Positions 22,446 through 32,481 of a DNA stretch of 64,000 bases are shown here, piece by piece. This DNA comes from Calocera cornea HHB12733. Its lineage: Eukaryota; Basidiomycota; Dacrymycetes; Dacrymycetales; Dacrymycetaceae. The stretch spans positions 1-64,000 of the forward strand of contig KV424007.1 in NCBI GenBank assembly GCA_001632435.1, written 5' to 3'. How positions within the stretch are numbered: position 1 is the stretch's first letter; each line of letters opens with the position of its first letter. A program made the translations under genes and the position numbers. The notes under the pieces are model-generated. The model was given only the letters and a program-made list of their open reading frames with translations, searched no databases and was not told the DNA's origin.

Positions 22446-25022
22446 ATGGCCCTCGTGCTCACGCCCTTCCCCAGCCTCAGCATGTCCCTCGCCGAGTCGT
22501 CGTCCACAATCACCCTCGGCCCGCCGCCCCCGCCCGCCCCCGGCCAGTACGCCCGCAATCACCGCCGCTCCCGCTCATCAAACTTCTTCTCCGACGAGCG
22601 CACACAGGGCGCCTTCCAGCCCCTCCCCACCCTCCCCCGCAGGACAAGCCACGCACGAAGGCCCACAACACCCCTCTCCGCCGCAGCAGCGCTCCGGGCA
22701 CACTCGCCCTCGCCGGATAACGCCCTGGGGCTCGTGCCCGGGCCGGAGGAGGCGGATGCAGGAGCCGCGGGGGACGGCGAGCAGGAGGCCGCAGCAGCGG
22801 ACTCGTCCATCCCCTTCCCCTCCCTCGGCCCTCTCTCCCCCGACCCGGCCTCCGCACCCCCCGACCGGCCAGTGCCCCCGCTCGTCGCGCCCTCCGCACT
22901 CTTCTCCCAGCCTACGCCGGTCGAGCCTCGTTCGGCCGCCCAGTCCTCAGCAGCAGCGCCGGCCCCGGTCGGTCTGGGACTCTCCTCCCCCCGCTCAGCA
23001 CCCGACCCGCCCTCCCCCGAGTACACCCCGCAAAGCTCGCCCATAACGCTCAAGAACGGGCGCACGCTCAAGCCCTCCCTCAAGTCCCGCTCACACAGCT
23101 CGCCGCACCTCTCCTCCCTCCCTTCCCACACCCGCGCAATCTCCGCACCCGCCACGCCCAACTACGTCCCCAAGAACGTCCACTTTGCGGGCGAGAAGGA
23201 GGGCTTGGAGCATGTCGTCCTCTTCCTCAGGGAGCAGCGCCCGATCGCGGTCAGCCACGGCACGCCGGAGGACACCGAGACGGAGACGGAAAACGATGCC
23301 AAGCCGGCTGGCGGCTACCCCTTCCCGCGCATGGAGCCCGCCCCGCCGAGGGACAAGGTCCTCCTCGACCCGACACGCACCTCGTCCGTCCCGCACGCCG
23401 AGTGCCTGCGCCCGCAGGACGAGCACGCCCGGTACCCCGTCATGCTCGAGTCGCTGCTCCTCCCGCAGTCCACCCCGCTCGTCCTCCGCGGCACCATCAT
23501 CGTGCGCAACGTCGCGTTCAACAAGAACGTCGCCGTCCGCTTCACCCTCGACGACTGGCAGACCATCTCCGAGGTCTCCGCCACGTACGTCAACCACCTG
23601 CCGTCCCTGCCCCCGCCCTTCAGCACCCACTCGCCCTTCGCCCCGATCGACAGCGCAGGCTGGGACCGCTTTGGCTTCCAGGTCCGCCTCGAGGACTACG
23701 AGCGCAAGATCGAGGAGCGCACCCTCTTCCTCGTCGTGCGCTACAGCGCCAACGGCCAGGACTGGTGGGACAACAACGACGGGGCGAACTACAAGGTGCG
23801 CTTCCTCCGCGCCCCGCCCTCCGCGCCGAACACGCCCTCCTCCGCCCCCTCCGGCACCGCCGCCTTCCCCTCCGCACCCGTCCCATCCGCCCAGGCCGTC
23901 TCCCGCTCCTCAGCCGCCCCGCAAGCGAGCTTCAGCCCCGCCTCGGACCCGCCCCGCCGCTCCTCGAGCTTCAACCAGCTCAACCTAAAGCTGCTCAACT
24001 ACGCCCCGCCCTCCTCGCCCAAGGCCGAGACGAACCGGAACCTCACCCCCAAGGCCGAGCTCGCCCTCGCCAAGGACAGGGAGCGCGAGGAGGCCGCGGA
24101 CAGGCTGGAGCGCGAGGCCCTCGCCGGCAGCAATCGCCTGGCCGCCCCGGCCGCGGTCGACAAGTCGTCCGTGGGCAAGAAGCAGTCGCTGCCTTCGCCC
24201 ACGCTCGGCGCCGAGTTCGAGGCTGAGAAGGCAGAGAGGCAGAATAAGGAGAATATCGCCCCCCAGGCCCAGGCTCTGCGCCAGCCTCAGCCCCAGCCGC
24301 TCCCCGCCGCCGCCGCCGCCGCCGTGACGGCAGCGACAATGAACCCGGTGAACAGGATCGGCTCGCCCGCGCTTACCCAGCCCCGCGCAGGCTCACCGAG
24401 GCTCGACTCGCCCCGCTCCACGCCCGTCCTCCTGCCCCCCGCGCCCGCGCCCGCACCCTTCCAGCGCGCAGGCACACGGCGGCTGCCCGGGGCCAGCTCG
24501 CCCAGCTCGTCCAGCGACGAGCTGTCCAAGCTCCAGCAGCGCCGCTCCCGCCTCGCGCGCGGCGACTCGGGCTCGGACGCGTCCCCGCGCCCTGCCTCGC
24601 CCACCCTCTCCCTCACGGACGGGTCGACGACCGCGACGCCCGCCACGAGCGCGCTCAACACGCCCACGGGCCACACGGCCCTGAACCCGAACGGCTCGCT
24701 CTCCGAGCCCGGGCCCGTGCCCGCCCTGCCCGTCGCGCCCCGCCGCAAGCTCTTCACCGTCGAGCCCATGACGCCGCCCTCCTCCTCAGAGGGCAGCCCT
24801 ACCCAGTCCATGCCCTCCTCCCCCCTGCAGAGCGCGCCGCCGAGGCTCGACCGCTCAGAGCGGAGCTACGAGGAGTTCCTCCAAAAGTACTGTTTCTTCC
24901 GCGGACCGAACGACATCGGCCCCGGCCCCGGCCCCGGCGGGCCCCTCCCGTCCCCCATGCCCGCCGCGGCCCGCAACACCTCTGCAGGTCGCGGCCCCGG
25001 CGTCGGGCAGGTCCAGGGCTAG
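22446..25022 (+). CDS. Glycogen-targeting PP1 regulatory subunit, CBM21 (Gac1/PPP1R3-like)
   Basis: Expected to bring protein phosphatase 1 to glycogen and so activate glycogen synthase. It is an intronless frame of 858 residues from the first ATG. Near residue 242, PKNVHFAGE contains KNVHF, which fits the RVxF docking motif for PP1. The CBM21 domain follows at about 330-455, with its typical signatures: IVRNVAFNKNVAVRFTLDDW, WDRFGFQVRL and WWDNNDGANYKV. Everything else is low complexity, rich in P, S and A, and probably disordered. A short conserved-looking YEEFLQKYCFF segment sits near the C-terminus. Lack of introns stands out beside its intron-rich neighbours. The family assignment rests on the CBM21 plus RVxF combination and is firm; the gene name is not certain. 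Confidence 0.92.
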   Translation: MALVLTPFPSLSMSLAESSSTITLGPPPPPAPGQYARNHRRSRSSNFFSDERTQGAFQPLPTLPRRTSHARRPTTPLSAAAALRAHSPSPDNALGLVPGPEEADAGAAGDGEQEAAAADSSIPFPSLGPLSPDPASAPPDRPVPPLVAPSALFSQPTPVEPRSAAQSSAAAPAPVGLGLSSPRSAPDPPSPEYTPQSSPITLKNGRTLKPSLKSRSHSSPHLSSLPSHTRAISAPATPNYVPKNVHFAGEKEGLEHVVLFLREQRPIAVSHGTPEDTETETENDAKPAGGYPFPRMEPAPPRDKVLLDPTRTSSVPHAECLRPQDEHARYPVMLESLLLPQSTPLVLRGTIIVRNVAFNKNVAVRFTLDDWQTISEVSATYVNHLPSLPPPFSTHSPFAPIDSAGWDRFGFQVRLEDYERKIEERTLFLVVRYSANGQDWWDNNDGANYKVRFLRAPPSAPNTPSSAPSGTAAFPSAPVPSAQAVSRSSAAPQASFSPASDPPRRSSSFNQLNLKLLNYAPPSSPKAETNRNLTPKAELALAKDREREEAADRLEREALAGSNRLAAPAAVDKSSVGKKQSLPSPTLGAEFEAEKAERQNKENIAPQAQALRQPQPQPLPAAAAAAVTAATMNPVNRIGSPALTQPRAGSPRLDSPRSTPVLLPPAPAPAPFQRAGTRRLPGASSPSSSSDELSKLQQRRSRLARGDSGSDASPRPASPTLSLTDGSTTATPATSALNTPTGHTALNPNGSLSEPGPVPALPVAPRRKLFTVEPMTPPSSSEGSPTQSMPSSPLQSAPPRLDRSERSYEEFLQKYCFFRGPNDIGPGPGPGGPLPSPMPAAARNTSAGRGPGVGQVQG

Positions 25023-25344
25023 ACCCGCATCCCCGTGCCTCCCAATCTCTGCCCATCTCTCTCTGTAACCTCGGTCTACGAACCGACTTGCATTCTCCCT
25101 CGGCGACGACACGACTACGATTTCACGACTACCGAACCATCTCGTTCTCATACACGCGCCCCATTGGACATACTCTGCCTCTCCGAACCGGCCCCCCCTC
25201 TTCTTCACGCCGTTCATGCATCGTTCCCTCTGGAGGAGACGACCGCACTCTTCCTCACCGCAAGACATTCCCCCCCTCAACGACTCCCTTGATATCCCGG
25301 TCCCACCTTTTCTTGTCTCTTATCTCTCCCTTTCACTCTCCGCC

Positions 25345-25377
<33 letters not shown>

Positions 25378-26232
25378 CCTTATCCCAGCAAACACACTGT
25401 ATGCCCTTCATCGCCCCAAAACCGGACTCGCCCAAAAACCGAAACCGTACATACAACCCCCCGTCATCTTCCTTCCCCTTAGCTCTGACTTGTCCCGTGT
25501 CGTCATTGATTGTCTGGGTGGCCTGTCGTTGGCTGTGCAATATAGACTCATTTTTGGCTCTCTCCATGCCTACCGCGTGCTGCCCGGCGTGTTGTGCAAT
25601 CGTGGAGATATGTACCCGGCAATGCTCGAGGCTGACCAAAACAAGCTCCTCCTGTCTCGTATCAGTCATCGGAATGCCGTTACGTGCAAGGGTCTGCAAT
25701 TTCGTCGTATTCGTGCAAGTCACCACGGCTGACGGGCGCGCGGCCAGCCTGCCGAGCAGAGACACGGGGACTCATATCGTCCTGGGCGGGACGGGACATG
25801 AATCCCCTGCCTGGGCGGTCAATATACAGCGGCACAGCTCGCCGGCCACGGAGGCATGCTCCCTCGACCGGCATGCCCACGCACGTGTGGGCCGGGCGCA
25901 GAAACGCGTCGGCCCAGCCTCTGATATGCCTTCTTTGGGAAGTGGGGTGACGTGCGCGTGCGACCCGCCTGGGACCTGATAGTCACTCACCCACTCGCTT
26001 CGACTATCGCCCCCGCGATCGTCACAAGTTATTGGCACTATTTGTTATTATTGTCGGGAAAGAGGCTGCAGCCCGCCGGTCACGATTGCGCGGTCAGCCC
26101 TGGGGCTTGACGTGGCAGGATCGTGTGACCGAGCCACATGGACGTAACAACTCTGAAATCGCGACCTCGACCAGGGAAGGAGCTGTCCAAGAAGCTTGGG
26201 CAGACAGGACACGGACAGTGGCATGTTGCTCT
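25023..26232. other. Convergent intergenic region
   Basis: 3' flanks of the C21-domain gene (+) and the ACT gene (-). Contains a TGTC microsatellite, listed separately. I see no further gene. Confidence 0.5.
25344..25377 (+). repeat. TGTC/CTGT microsatellite
   Basis: About eight CTGT units in a row, in the presumed 3' untranslated region of the CBM21 gene. Confidence 0.9.
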
Positions 26233-26917
26233 TCATACAGTCGCTCGGTCAGGAACGAATGTCCACCCGTCTGATTTGAGTGCCTCCACGGCTCGTTCCG
26301 CGTTATCGAGCGTTATGAGCACGTAGTCCGTGTTCCTGGTCCTGCGTCAGCAGTGGCAGCCTAACAACCCGGGTAGGAAAGGAACAAGACAAGGACGAAG
26401 GGGAACAGGACGAAAGAGGGTGGGAAAAAAAACCAGAAGCAGCAGCGCACCAAGTAGAGATAGCGAAGATCGGGATCTGCGCGGCTTTGAGCGGGGCACT
26501 GAGAGCGTGCAGGATTCCTGTAAGGCCTGGGTGCCCGATCAGGCTGGGAACTCACCCGATCCGGGAAGGGAAACGCACTGTGTTCCATTGGTCCGCGCAC
26601 TTTGAGCGCCCGCCAAGGGAGTTGGATGCCTGGTGGCTCTGTGGCGAACTGCGGTAGCGAGAATATGAGCGCATTATTGATCGGGAAAGCTTTGGTCTGC
26701 GCACCTCTGTAGGGGGGATCCGCACATCGGTGACGACGGACAGTTCTTCCCCCGTGCGCGTGAGGGAAGTGAAGCGCTCGGCGTGCGGATCCGCGGGGGC
26801 GATAAGGACATCCACGAGCGCTGCGGGCAGGCTGGAGGACACGGGGAGCTGGTAGACGAAGAGTTTGTTGGGGAGAAGGCTCAGGTGCAGCGCAGGGCTC
26901 GCAGAAGGAGGCGGCAT
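26233..26917 (-). CDS. CASTOR-like ACT-domain protein (predicted amino-acid sensor)
   Basis: Four short exons, 26917-26705, 26648-26579, 26526-26451 and 26335-26233, splice in phase to 153 residues. No single frame shows the protein. The order of motifs matches the ACT_7/CASTOR family: LHLSLLPNKLFVYQLP, FTSLTRTGEELSVV, WRALKVRGPMEHSLTGIL, PLKAAQIPIFAISTW and NTDYVLI. It ends KSDGWTFVPD. In animals CASTOR binds arginine and regulates TORC1; fungal relatives are single proteins of this size and their role is not settled. The last intron is 115 nt, longer than most here. No signal peptide, so probably cytosolic. Confidence is high because each splice restores a family motif. Confidence 0.88.
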
Positions 26918-27321
26918 CCTCGGCGAGCGGGAAGACGGACAGCAAGCGCCGGGAAGATGCCTGCGGGTTGGACAGTATGTTCGGTGCAGTAAAGGCGGAA
27001 CCCTGATCACATGCACGAGCGATCTCTGCGTGATTCCGCACTACAGTACTGTACTCCTCAAAGCGCACTGAGATCACGTCGTCGAGAAGTACTGCACTTG
27101 TTATTAGGGAGTCCTTACACCGTCGCATATCTGCGGCAGACATACTTGAGTCCCGGATGGTGCGCCGCACGTGGCATTCCCACCCGGAGCTTCAGCAAAC
27201 TGACTCCCAGGCTGCAGGATACGCGCAACATGCTCTCAAGAGTGGTAAACTGACCGCAACCTCAAAGCGCAACACGGCGCTCTAGCGATGACTCCTTCCA
27301 TCTCCTGCAACTGGTCTCGCT
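26918..27321. other. Upstream region of the ACT gene
   Basis: Presumed promoter; no gene or clear element seen. Confidence 0.45.
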
Positions 27322-27390
27322 GAGATCTTGCACTCCCCGGAAAACGGCCCCTGCATACGCTCCATCCCCAGCCTGATCCTCTCTGGATCG
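27322..27390 (-). pseudogene. Relic of an FAD monooxygenase C-terminus
   Basis: The minus strand reads DPERIRLGMERMQGPFSGE, close to DPERMRLQGELMKGPFQGR at the end of copy 3 and to the matching ends of copies 1 and 2. Only this short piece remains. It is oriented opposite to the intact copy 3 that follows. Confidence 0.75.
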
Positions 27391-27882
27391 GCGCCTCTCA
27401 CGCCTAACCGTACGTGCCCGCGCTCGGAGCGATGGAGATGGCCGGACTCGGAGGGAGTCACAGCGTCCGCAGTCGATCCCCTCTGCCGAGGCTGTTCGTC
27501 CATCCGTCCATCTCCAGTTGACATTGGTCCAGGCTGTCCAACCCAACGGGGCGTATCATGCTGGTGTACCACAGAGGCTCGTGTAGGGAGGGCTTGACGA
27601 TGAGAATCTGGAGAGGGCCTCCCTGACACTGGCAGGGGGCGTCAGTGCCAGTGGCCGCGGCCGGAGGAACGCGTCGAGGGCATGCCGTCATCGCCGGGCC
27701 CGGCTCAGGGTCTTTCTCCGGCCGGAGGTACGCGTACTTACTCTCGGTAGGAGCGAGGTGAGGGCGCCCATGTCTCGGGCGTACGTTGTGACGAGCGGGG
27801 AAACTGGGCGCATAAAGCCCGCCTGGGCTGCTCGCCTCTTCCTGCAGCCCACGACCGTCACCCCGCTCTGAGCCCGTGCGCC
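27391..27882. other. Promoter region of monooxygenase copy 3
   Basis: No gene. CATAAAG near 27810 is a possible weak TATA-like element before the ATG at 27883. Confidence 0.4.
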
Positions 27883-29378
27883 ATGTCCAAATCAGTCATC
27901 ATCATCGGGTGCGGCATCGCAGGTACGCTCTCCCCCTCTCCCACGCAGCATATATGCTAACCCCGCCCAGGCCCCGTGCTGGCGATGCTCCTCAAGCACA
28001 GCGGCTTCGACCCCGTCATATACGAGCGCAGGGGAGAGACAGAGCAGGCCGGCCTCGCCCTGGGTGTCTCCCCGCAGACGTGCGCCCTCCTCCCTGCCCT
28101 CCCAGTTTGCTCTACAACTCACGTGCGAGCAGGTTCAAAGTGCTCAACATCCTCGGCCTCGCTGAGCAGCTCCTCTCCCTCGGACAGCCGATCGACGAGA
28201 TGGTCACCCACTCCCAGCTGCGCGCCGGCGCCGTGCTGGGCCGCATGGACCTTGCCGCGCGGCTGCGCGCAACGCTCGGCTGGCCGAGCATCATGGTCTC
28301 CCGGGCGCGGTACTGCCAGTTCCTGGCTGACGCGGCGCGGGAGCGTGGCATACCGTTGCACCTAGGCAAGCGACTTATTGGGCTGAGGGACGAGGGGGAG
28401 CGGGTGACGGCGCTGTTTGAGGACGGGAGTGAGGCGGAGGGGGACATATTAGTCGGTTGTGACGGGCTGCATAGTGCCGTGCGGAACACACTGTTCGGGA
28501 AGGAGGAAGCGCACTACATGGGCCTTGTGCAGGTGCGCCTTTCCCCAGCCCCAGCCCCATCCCCATCCCATCCCCCCTTCCCCGCCTTCCGCCTCCAGCT
28601 AACACCACCCAACCCAGATCGGCGGCTTCTCCCCGACCCCACTCTCGCTCCTCTCCCGCACAGAGCCCAGCAAATCCACAGCGCACCAGTACTTCGGCAA
28701 TGGTGCGCACTTCATCGGCGCCCCCGTCTCGCAGGCGCAGATGGTGTGGGTCGCCACGCTGCCCCAGCCGGAGGAGGCGCGGGAGGACTGGCGCAGGCTC
28801 ACGCTCTCCGACCCCGGTGCCACGGAGCTGCTGGCCGGGCTGGAGGTGGCCACGTGGGACGGAGGCCCGAAGGAGCTCGTGCGAGGGGCGACCTTTGTCA
28901 CCAAGTACGGGCTGTATGACCGGCCGATCTCGGAGCGGTGGCATCTTGGAAGGGTGGTCCTCGTGGGCGACGCGGCGCACCCGACGAGTCCGCACCTCGG
29001 GCAGGGGGCGAATCAGGTGCGGTCCCTACTCTTCTCCGGCTGTTCTTCCTGCTGCACTGTGCGCTACTGATGGAGCGTGGTGTTGGCCAGGCGATGGAAG
29101 ACTGCTACCACTTGGTCCGCCTATTGTGTAAGGCCGAGCCCTGGACCTCCTCCACCATCTCGACCGCCTTCCAAGCGTACGAAGCCCTCCGAAGCCCCAT
29201 CGTCGCCCTCTCCGTCGCCGGTGCCAAGAGGGAAGGCGAGAAGCGCGTCCTGAGCGGGGTGGAGGCATGCCAGAGGAGGGACGCGATGATCGAGAGCGGG
29301 GGAGGGGTGGACCCGGAGAGGATGAGGCTGCAGGGAGAGCTTATGAAGGGCCCGTTTCAGGGGAGGAGCGAGATCTGA
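27883..29378 (+). CDS. FAD-dependent monooxygenase, copy 3 (intact)
   Basis: Same family and exon plan as copies 1 and 2, on the opposite strand and ~16 kb away. Exons 27883-27922, 27971-28079, 28133-28532, 28618-29016 and 29091-29378 give 411 residues with all phases kept. Motifs: MSKSVIIIGCGIAGPVLAML, GCDGLHSAVRN, VVLVGDAAHPTSPHLGQG. Its third and fourth introns (85 and 74 nt) are longer than those of the minus-strand copies (47-53 nt). Third positions look more GC-rich than in copies 1 and 2. This suggests long separate evolution or a different selective history. Cytosolic hydroxylase; substrate unknown. A decayed further copy follows directly. Confidence 0.93.
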
Positions 29379-29469
29379 AAGGCGGGACGAGGCAACGGGA
29401 CAACAGTACGCAGCTGTTTGGGTGATCCGCTGCAATGAAAACTCAATTCACCACTCTCCACGAGCATGT

Positions 29470-30186
29470 TCCTCCCACAGACCCCGACATCCTCAAGTCG
29501 GAGAAGCCAGCGTTGTGTATCAGGTTTTCGGGGACGGCGCCCACTTGTTCTGTACTACAGTGAGCAGTACCCAAATGGCTTGGGCGACGACCAGCCCCGA
29601 GACTGCTGAGGCGAGGGAGGACTGGCGACATGTCGAAATCGACAACGCGGCGCAGACCATCCAAGGGTTAAAAGCTGCCGAACGGGAGCATGGACCGAAG
29701 GATCTGATCGCTATGTAATACAACGTTCATCACCAAGTATGGACTGTACGGGCGACCGATTATCGATGCTCGGCACAAGGCGCCTGTCGTACTCGTTGGC
29801 GATGCTGCACATACCACGAGTCCACATCTCGGACAAGGTGCCAACCAGGTGCATATGACGCTTGGACCCGAGATATGATTGCTGATCGGGTGAAATAGGC
29901 AATGGAGGACTGTTATCACCTCGTTCGGCTGCTCTGCAAGGCTCCGCCATTCACGGAATCTAGCGTCGAAATGGCCTTCACGACATACGAACGCCTCCGA
30001 GCTCCAGAATTCAAGAAAGATGTGAGTCAAGCAAAGAGGGTGGGCCAGACTCGCGTTGTTTGCGGGAGAGAAGCGTGTGAGAAGCGAGATGCTGGCATGC
30101 TCCAAGGAGGCGGCTACGATCCAGCGACGACGAAGCTGCAGATAGAGCTGTTGCAGGGATCATTCGTGCGAGAAAGCGAGATTTGA
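29470..30186 (+). pseudogene. Truncated FAD monooxygenase, copy 4
   Basis: Only the parts matching exons 4 and 5 of the family are present; the FAD-binding N-terminal exons 1-3 are missing. VFGDGAHLF, AREDWRHVEI, ITKYGLYGRP and GDAAHTTSPHLGQGANQ can be read, but in different frames. At least one frame change lies between the exon 4 start and FGDGAH, and another follows LIAM near 29716. The last exon, 29902-30186 (MEDCYHLVRLLCKAPPF to SEI), is intact and preceded by an AG acceptor. A dead tandem duplicate of copy 3 or a relative. Confidence 0.85.
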
Positions 30187-30642
30187 ACTAGAAGCGAGCT
30201 TGTTAAAGGATTACATGAGTCCAGCATCCCTCGTTTGACTCCACATCTTCGGGAAGAGAGCGAGTTTCGGTGGCTTCAATTCTGGGTCGCGTGGCAATCC
30301 TTCACCAGTTTGTGTCCGCGGACACGGACGACTGCGAGCAGTCAGCGACGTGCACATTCCCATCTGCAGACGCAACCACCACACGCCGACACCCTCTTCT
30401 TCGCAGCCTGGCACATGGAGATCATACTGCAAGGCTGGACTTGCTCCAAAGCCGCTACTGAGCTTGCCGACAATTTGCAGGCAATCTTGCCAGCGTGAAG
30501 CAATACCCAGCCGACGACGACAACGGACCATGTGCATCGGAGCCGGTAATAGCAAGCCAAGCATGTGCTTATTCCTTCTGAGCTATCCCGGGGGGGCAAA
30601 CTCTGCAATGTGGACCTCTGTCCTTTGATTCTCCTCCGGTTC
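30187..30642. other. Upstream region of RNase T2 copy 1
   Basis: No gene seen. Holds the promoter of the following gene. Confidence 0.45.
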
Positions 30643-30648
30643 TATAAA
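30643..30648 (+). promoter_or_regulatory. TATA box of RNase T2 copy 1
   Basis: TATAAA, 66 nt before the ATG at 30709. Confidence 0.55.
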
Positions 30649-30708
30649 GACCTAGCGCTCGAGAGAGCGGCCAGTTCGCTCCGTCCACGTCGACTCGATC
30701 CACTTAGT

Positions 30709-31790
30709 ATGCTCGCCCGTATCCTTGGCTCCGCTGCTTTGCTCCTAGCTCAGCTTGTAAACGCTTCGCCATTCGGATCGCTCGACGCAACAGGTTTGTT
30801 CGGTCGTACATTATGTTCTGCATCACTACCCGCAAGCTGCCACAACACAACACAAGAGCAGAACCTCTGCTGTTTCGAAGCACCAGGAGTAAGTCACTCT
30901 TCTCATCGTTGTCGATACGGCGGCGAACTGAGGATCTGTAGGGATCGATCTTACAGACCCAGTTCTGGGACACAGATCCAGCAACTGGTCCTACGAATTC
31001 TTGGACCATTCATGGGTTGTGGCCCGATCAGTGAGCTGGCTTGATCGCACTGCGTTGGTCTGTCCCAACCATTCACTACGTAGCTGCGACGGCTCGTATT
31101 CGGAAGATTGCGATCCCTCGCGTGACTATTCCAGCATCACCGATGCACGTCTATTCCCTCAGAGACCTATACTCGTACTCATGCGTAGTATCCTCCAGAT
31201 CCTGACAAACGCTGGGGCCACGAGCACGTTGTCGTACATGCAAACGTACTGGAAGAATGACCCGGACGATGGTAGTGACGAAGAGCTTTGGGAGCACGAA
31301 TGGGCGACACACGGGACGTGCTATTCCACTTTGGCACCGGATTGCATAAGCAGCAGCGTATACGGGCAAGATGTAGGCGCTTGATCCGGGGCAGATTCTC
31401 CGATGCTGATGCGTTTCAGGCTGTATACTTCTTCGACCGTGTTGTGGCCCTGTTCCAGACTCGCAATACCTATCAGTTCCTCGAGTCACGAGGTATCACC
31501 CCAAGCAACTCCAAGACGCACACGCAGTCGTCGATCCTGTCAGCGCTGAAGGCGGCGTCCGTGAGTCTCCGCCGTCACGTCCATGCGATGCAATTGTTAA
31601 ACGAGGCTGATTCCATGTGCAGGGCTACACGCCGGCTATCTCGTGTTCCGGGTCCGACCTCAGCCAGATATCGTGGTACTTCAATCTGAAAGGCAGCCTC
31701 ATCGATGGGACCTTCTTGCCGTATGACGCGCCGTCGGGCTCGAGCGACTGCCCGACGAGCGGCATCAAGTACCTGCCCAAGAATGACTGA
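30709..31790 (+). CDS. Secreted ribonuclease T2, copy 1
   Basis: Acid endoribonuclease that cleaves single-stranded RNA through 2',3'-cyclic phosphates, exported or vacuolar. Exons 30709-30888, 30942-31030, 31084-31144, 31199-31372, 31420-31560 and 31623-31790 give 270 residues. Signal peptide: [19 protein letters not shown]. Active-site blocks: [10 protein letters not shown] (His84) and [12 protein letters not shown] (Glu144, His148). Cysteine-rich N-terminus ([14 protein letters not shown]) is typical of fungal RNase T2. The third intron (31145-31198) begins with GC, while copy 2 has GT there. It ends at KYLPKND, so it lacks the C-terminal extension of copy 2, and it has an extra intron (31561-31622) that copy 2 lacks. 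Probably active, as all key residues are kept. Confidence 0.92.
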
Positions 31791-32397
31791 CGAACCAGAT
31801 GTTTCGACAGCCGCGTGCTGCAGTCAGACAGTAAGACTCATGTAGAGTTGAGGACCATCAATGACAAAAAGTGGGACGCGAAGCAGACGTGAATCGTGCA
31901 TGATATTCGGTGAACGTATGAAGGCAAGATGTGCCAGTGTCCTCCACACAATAATGAGCATACATACCGTCCGCTATCCTGGAGCACGCGGTGATGATGC
32001 TTCTGTGCTTCCGCGCGACTAGGCTTCCGCGCGCTTCGCACATGCGCGCCTTTATCTGCTCCGTACGGTCACCACTGTTCGACCAACGTGCACGTACGAG
32101 CACTGCAATGTACTATGGACATATCGGACTTCCGCTCCACATTGCGGAGGTTGCTATATTTACTCGGTGGCTACGGGGGGCGTCGCTCATCCCTGACAAC
32201 TGGTGCTCTAGCTTCGAACGACCATGCTGCCATTCGTGTCTCAGCATGGAGACATCATAACTCGGGACACGCCAAGCCTTTACTCGCTTTCACCACGCGC
32301 ATACATGATAATACGACTCACATGCTCTCGCCGAGGTAATGGAATGTGGCAGCATGCCTGGCCCGAGCGCTGTTGGCTGCACGTTCGCCTCCTCACG
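31791..32397. other. Intergenic region between RNase T2 copies
   Basis: No gene seen; 3' flank of copy 1 and promoter of copy 2. Confidence 0.45.
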
Positions 32398-32403
32398 TAT
32401 AAA
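32398..32403 (+). promoter_or_regulatory. TATA box of RNase T2 copy 2
   Basis: TATAAA, 79 nt before the ATG at 32482. Same arrangement as copy 1. Confidence 0.55.
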
Positions 32404-32481
32404 GTCGGATGATCCCCGTCCTGTGTCTGCGACGAGGTCCGAACTCTCTGTCTCAGGTCCCCGACAATCAGCCTCGTAATA

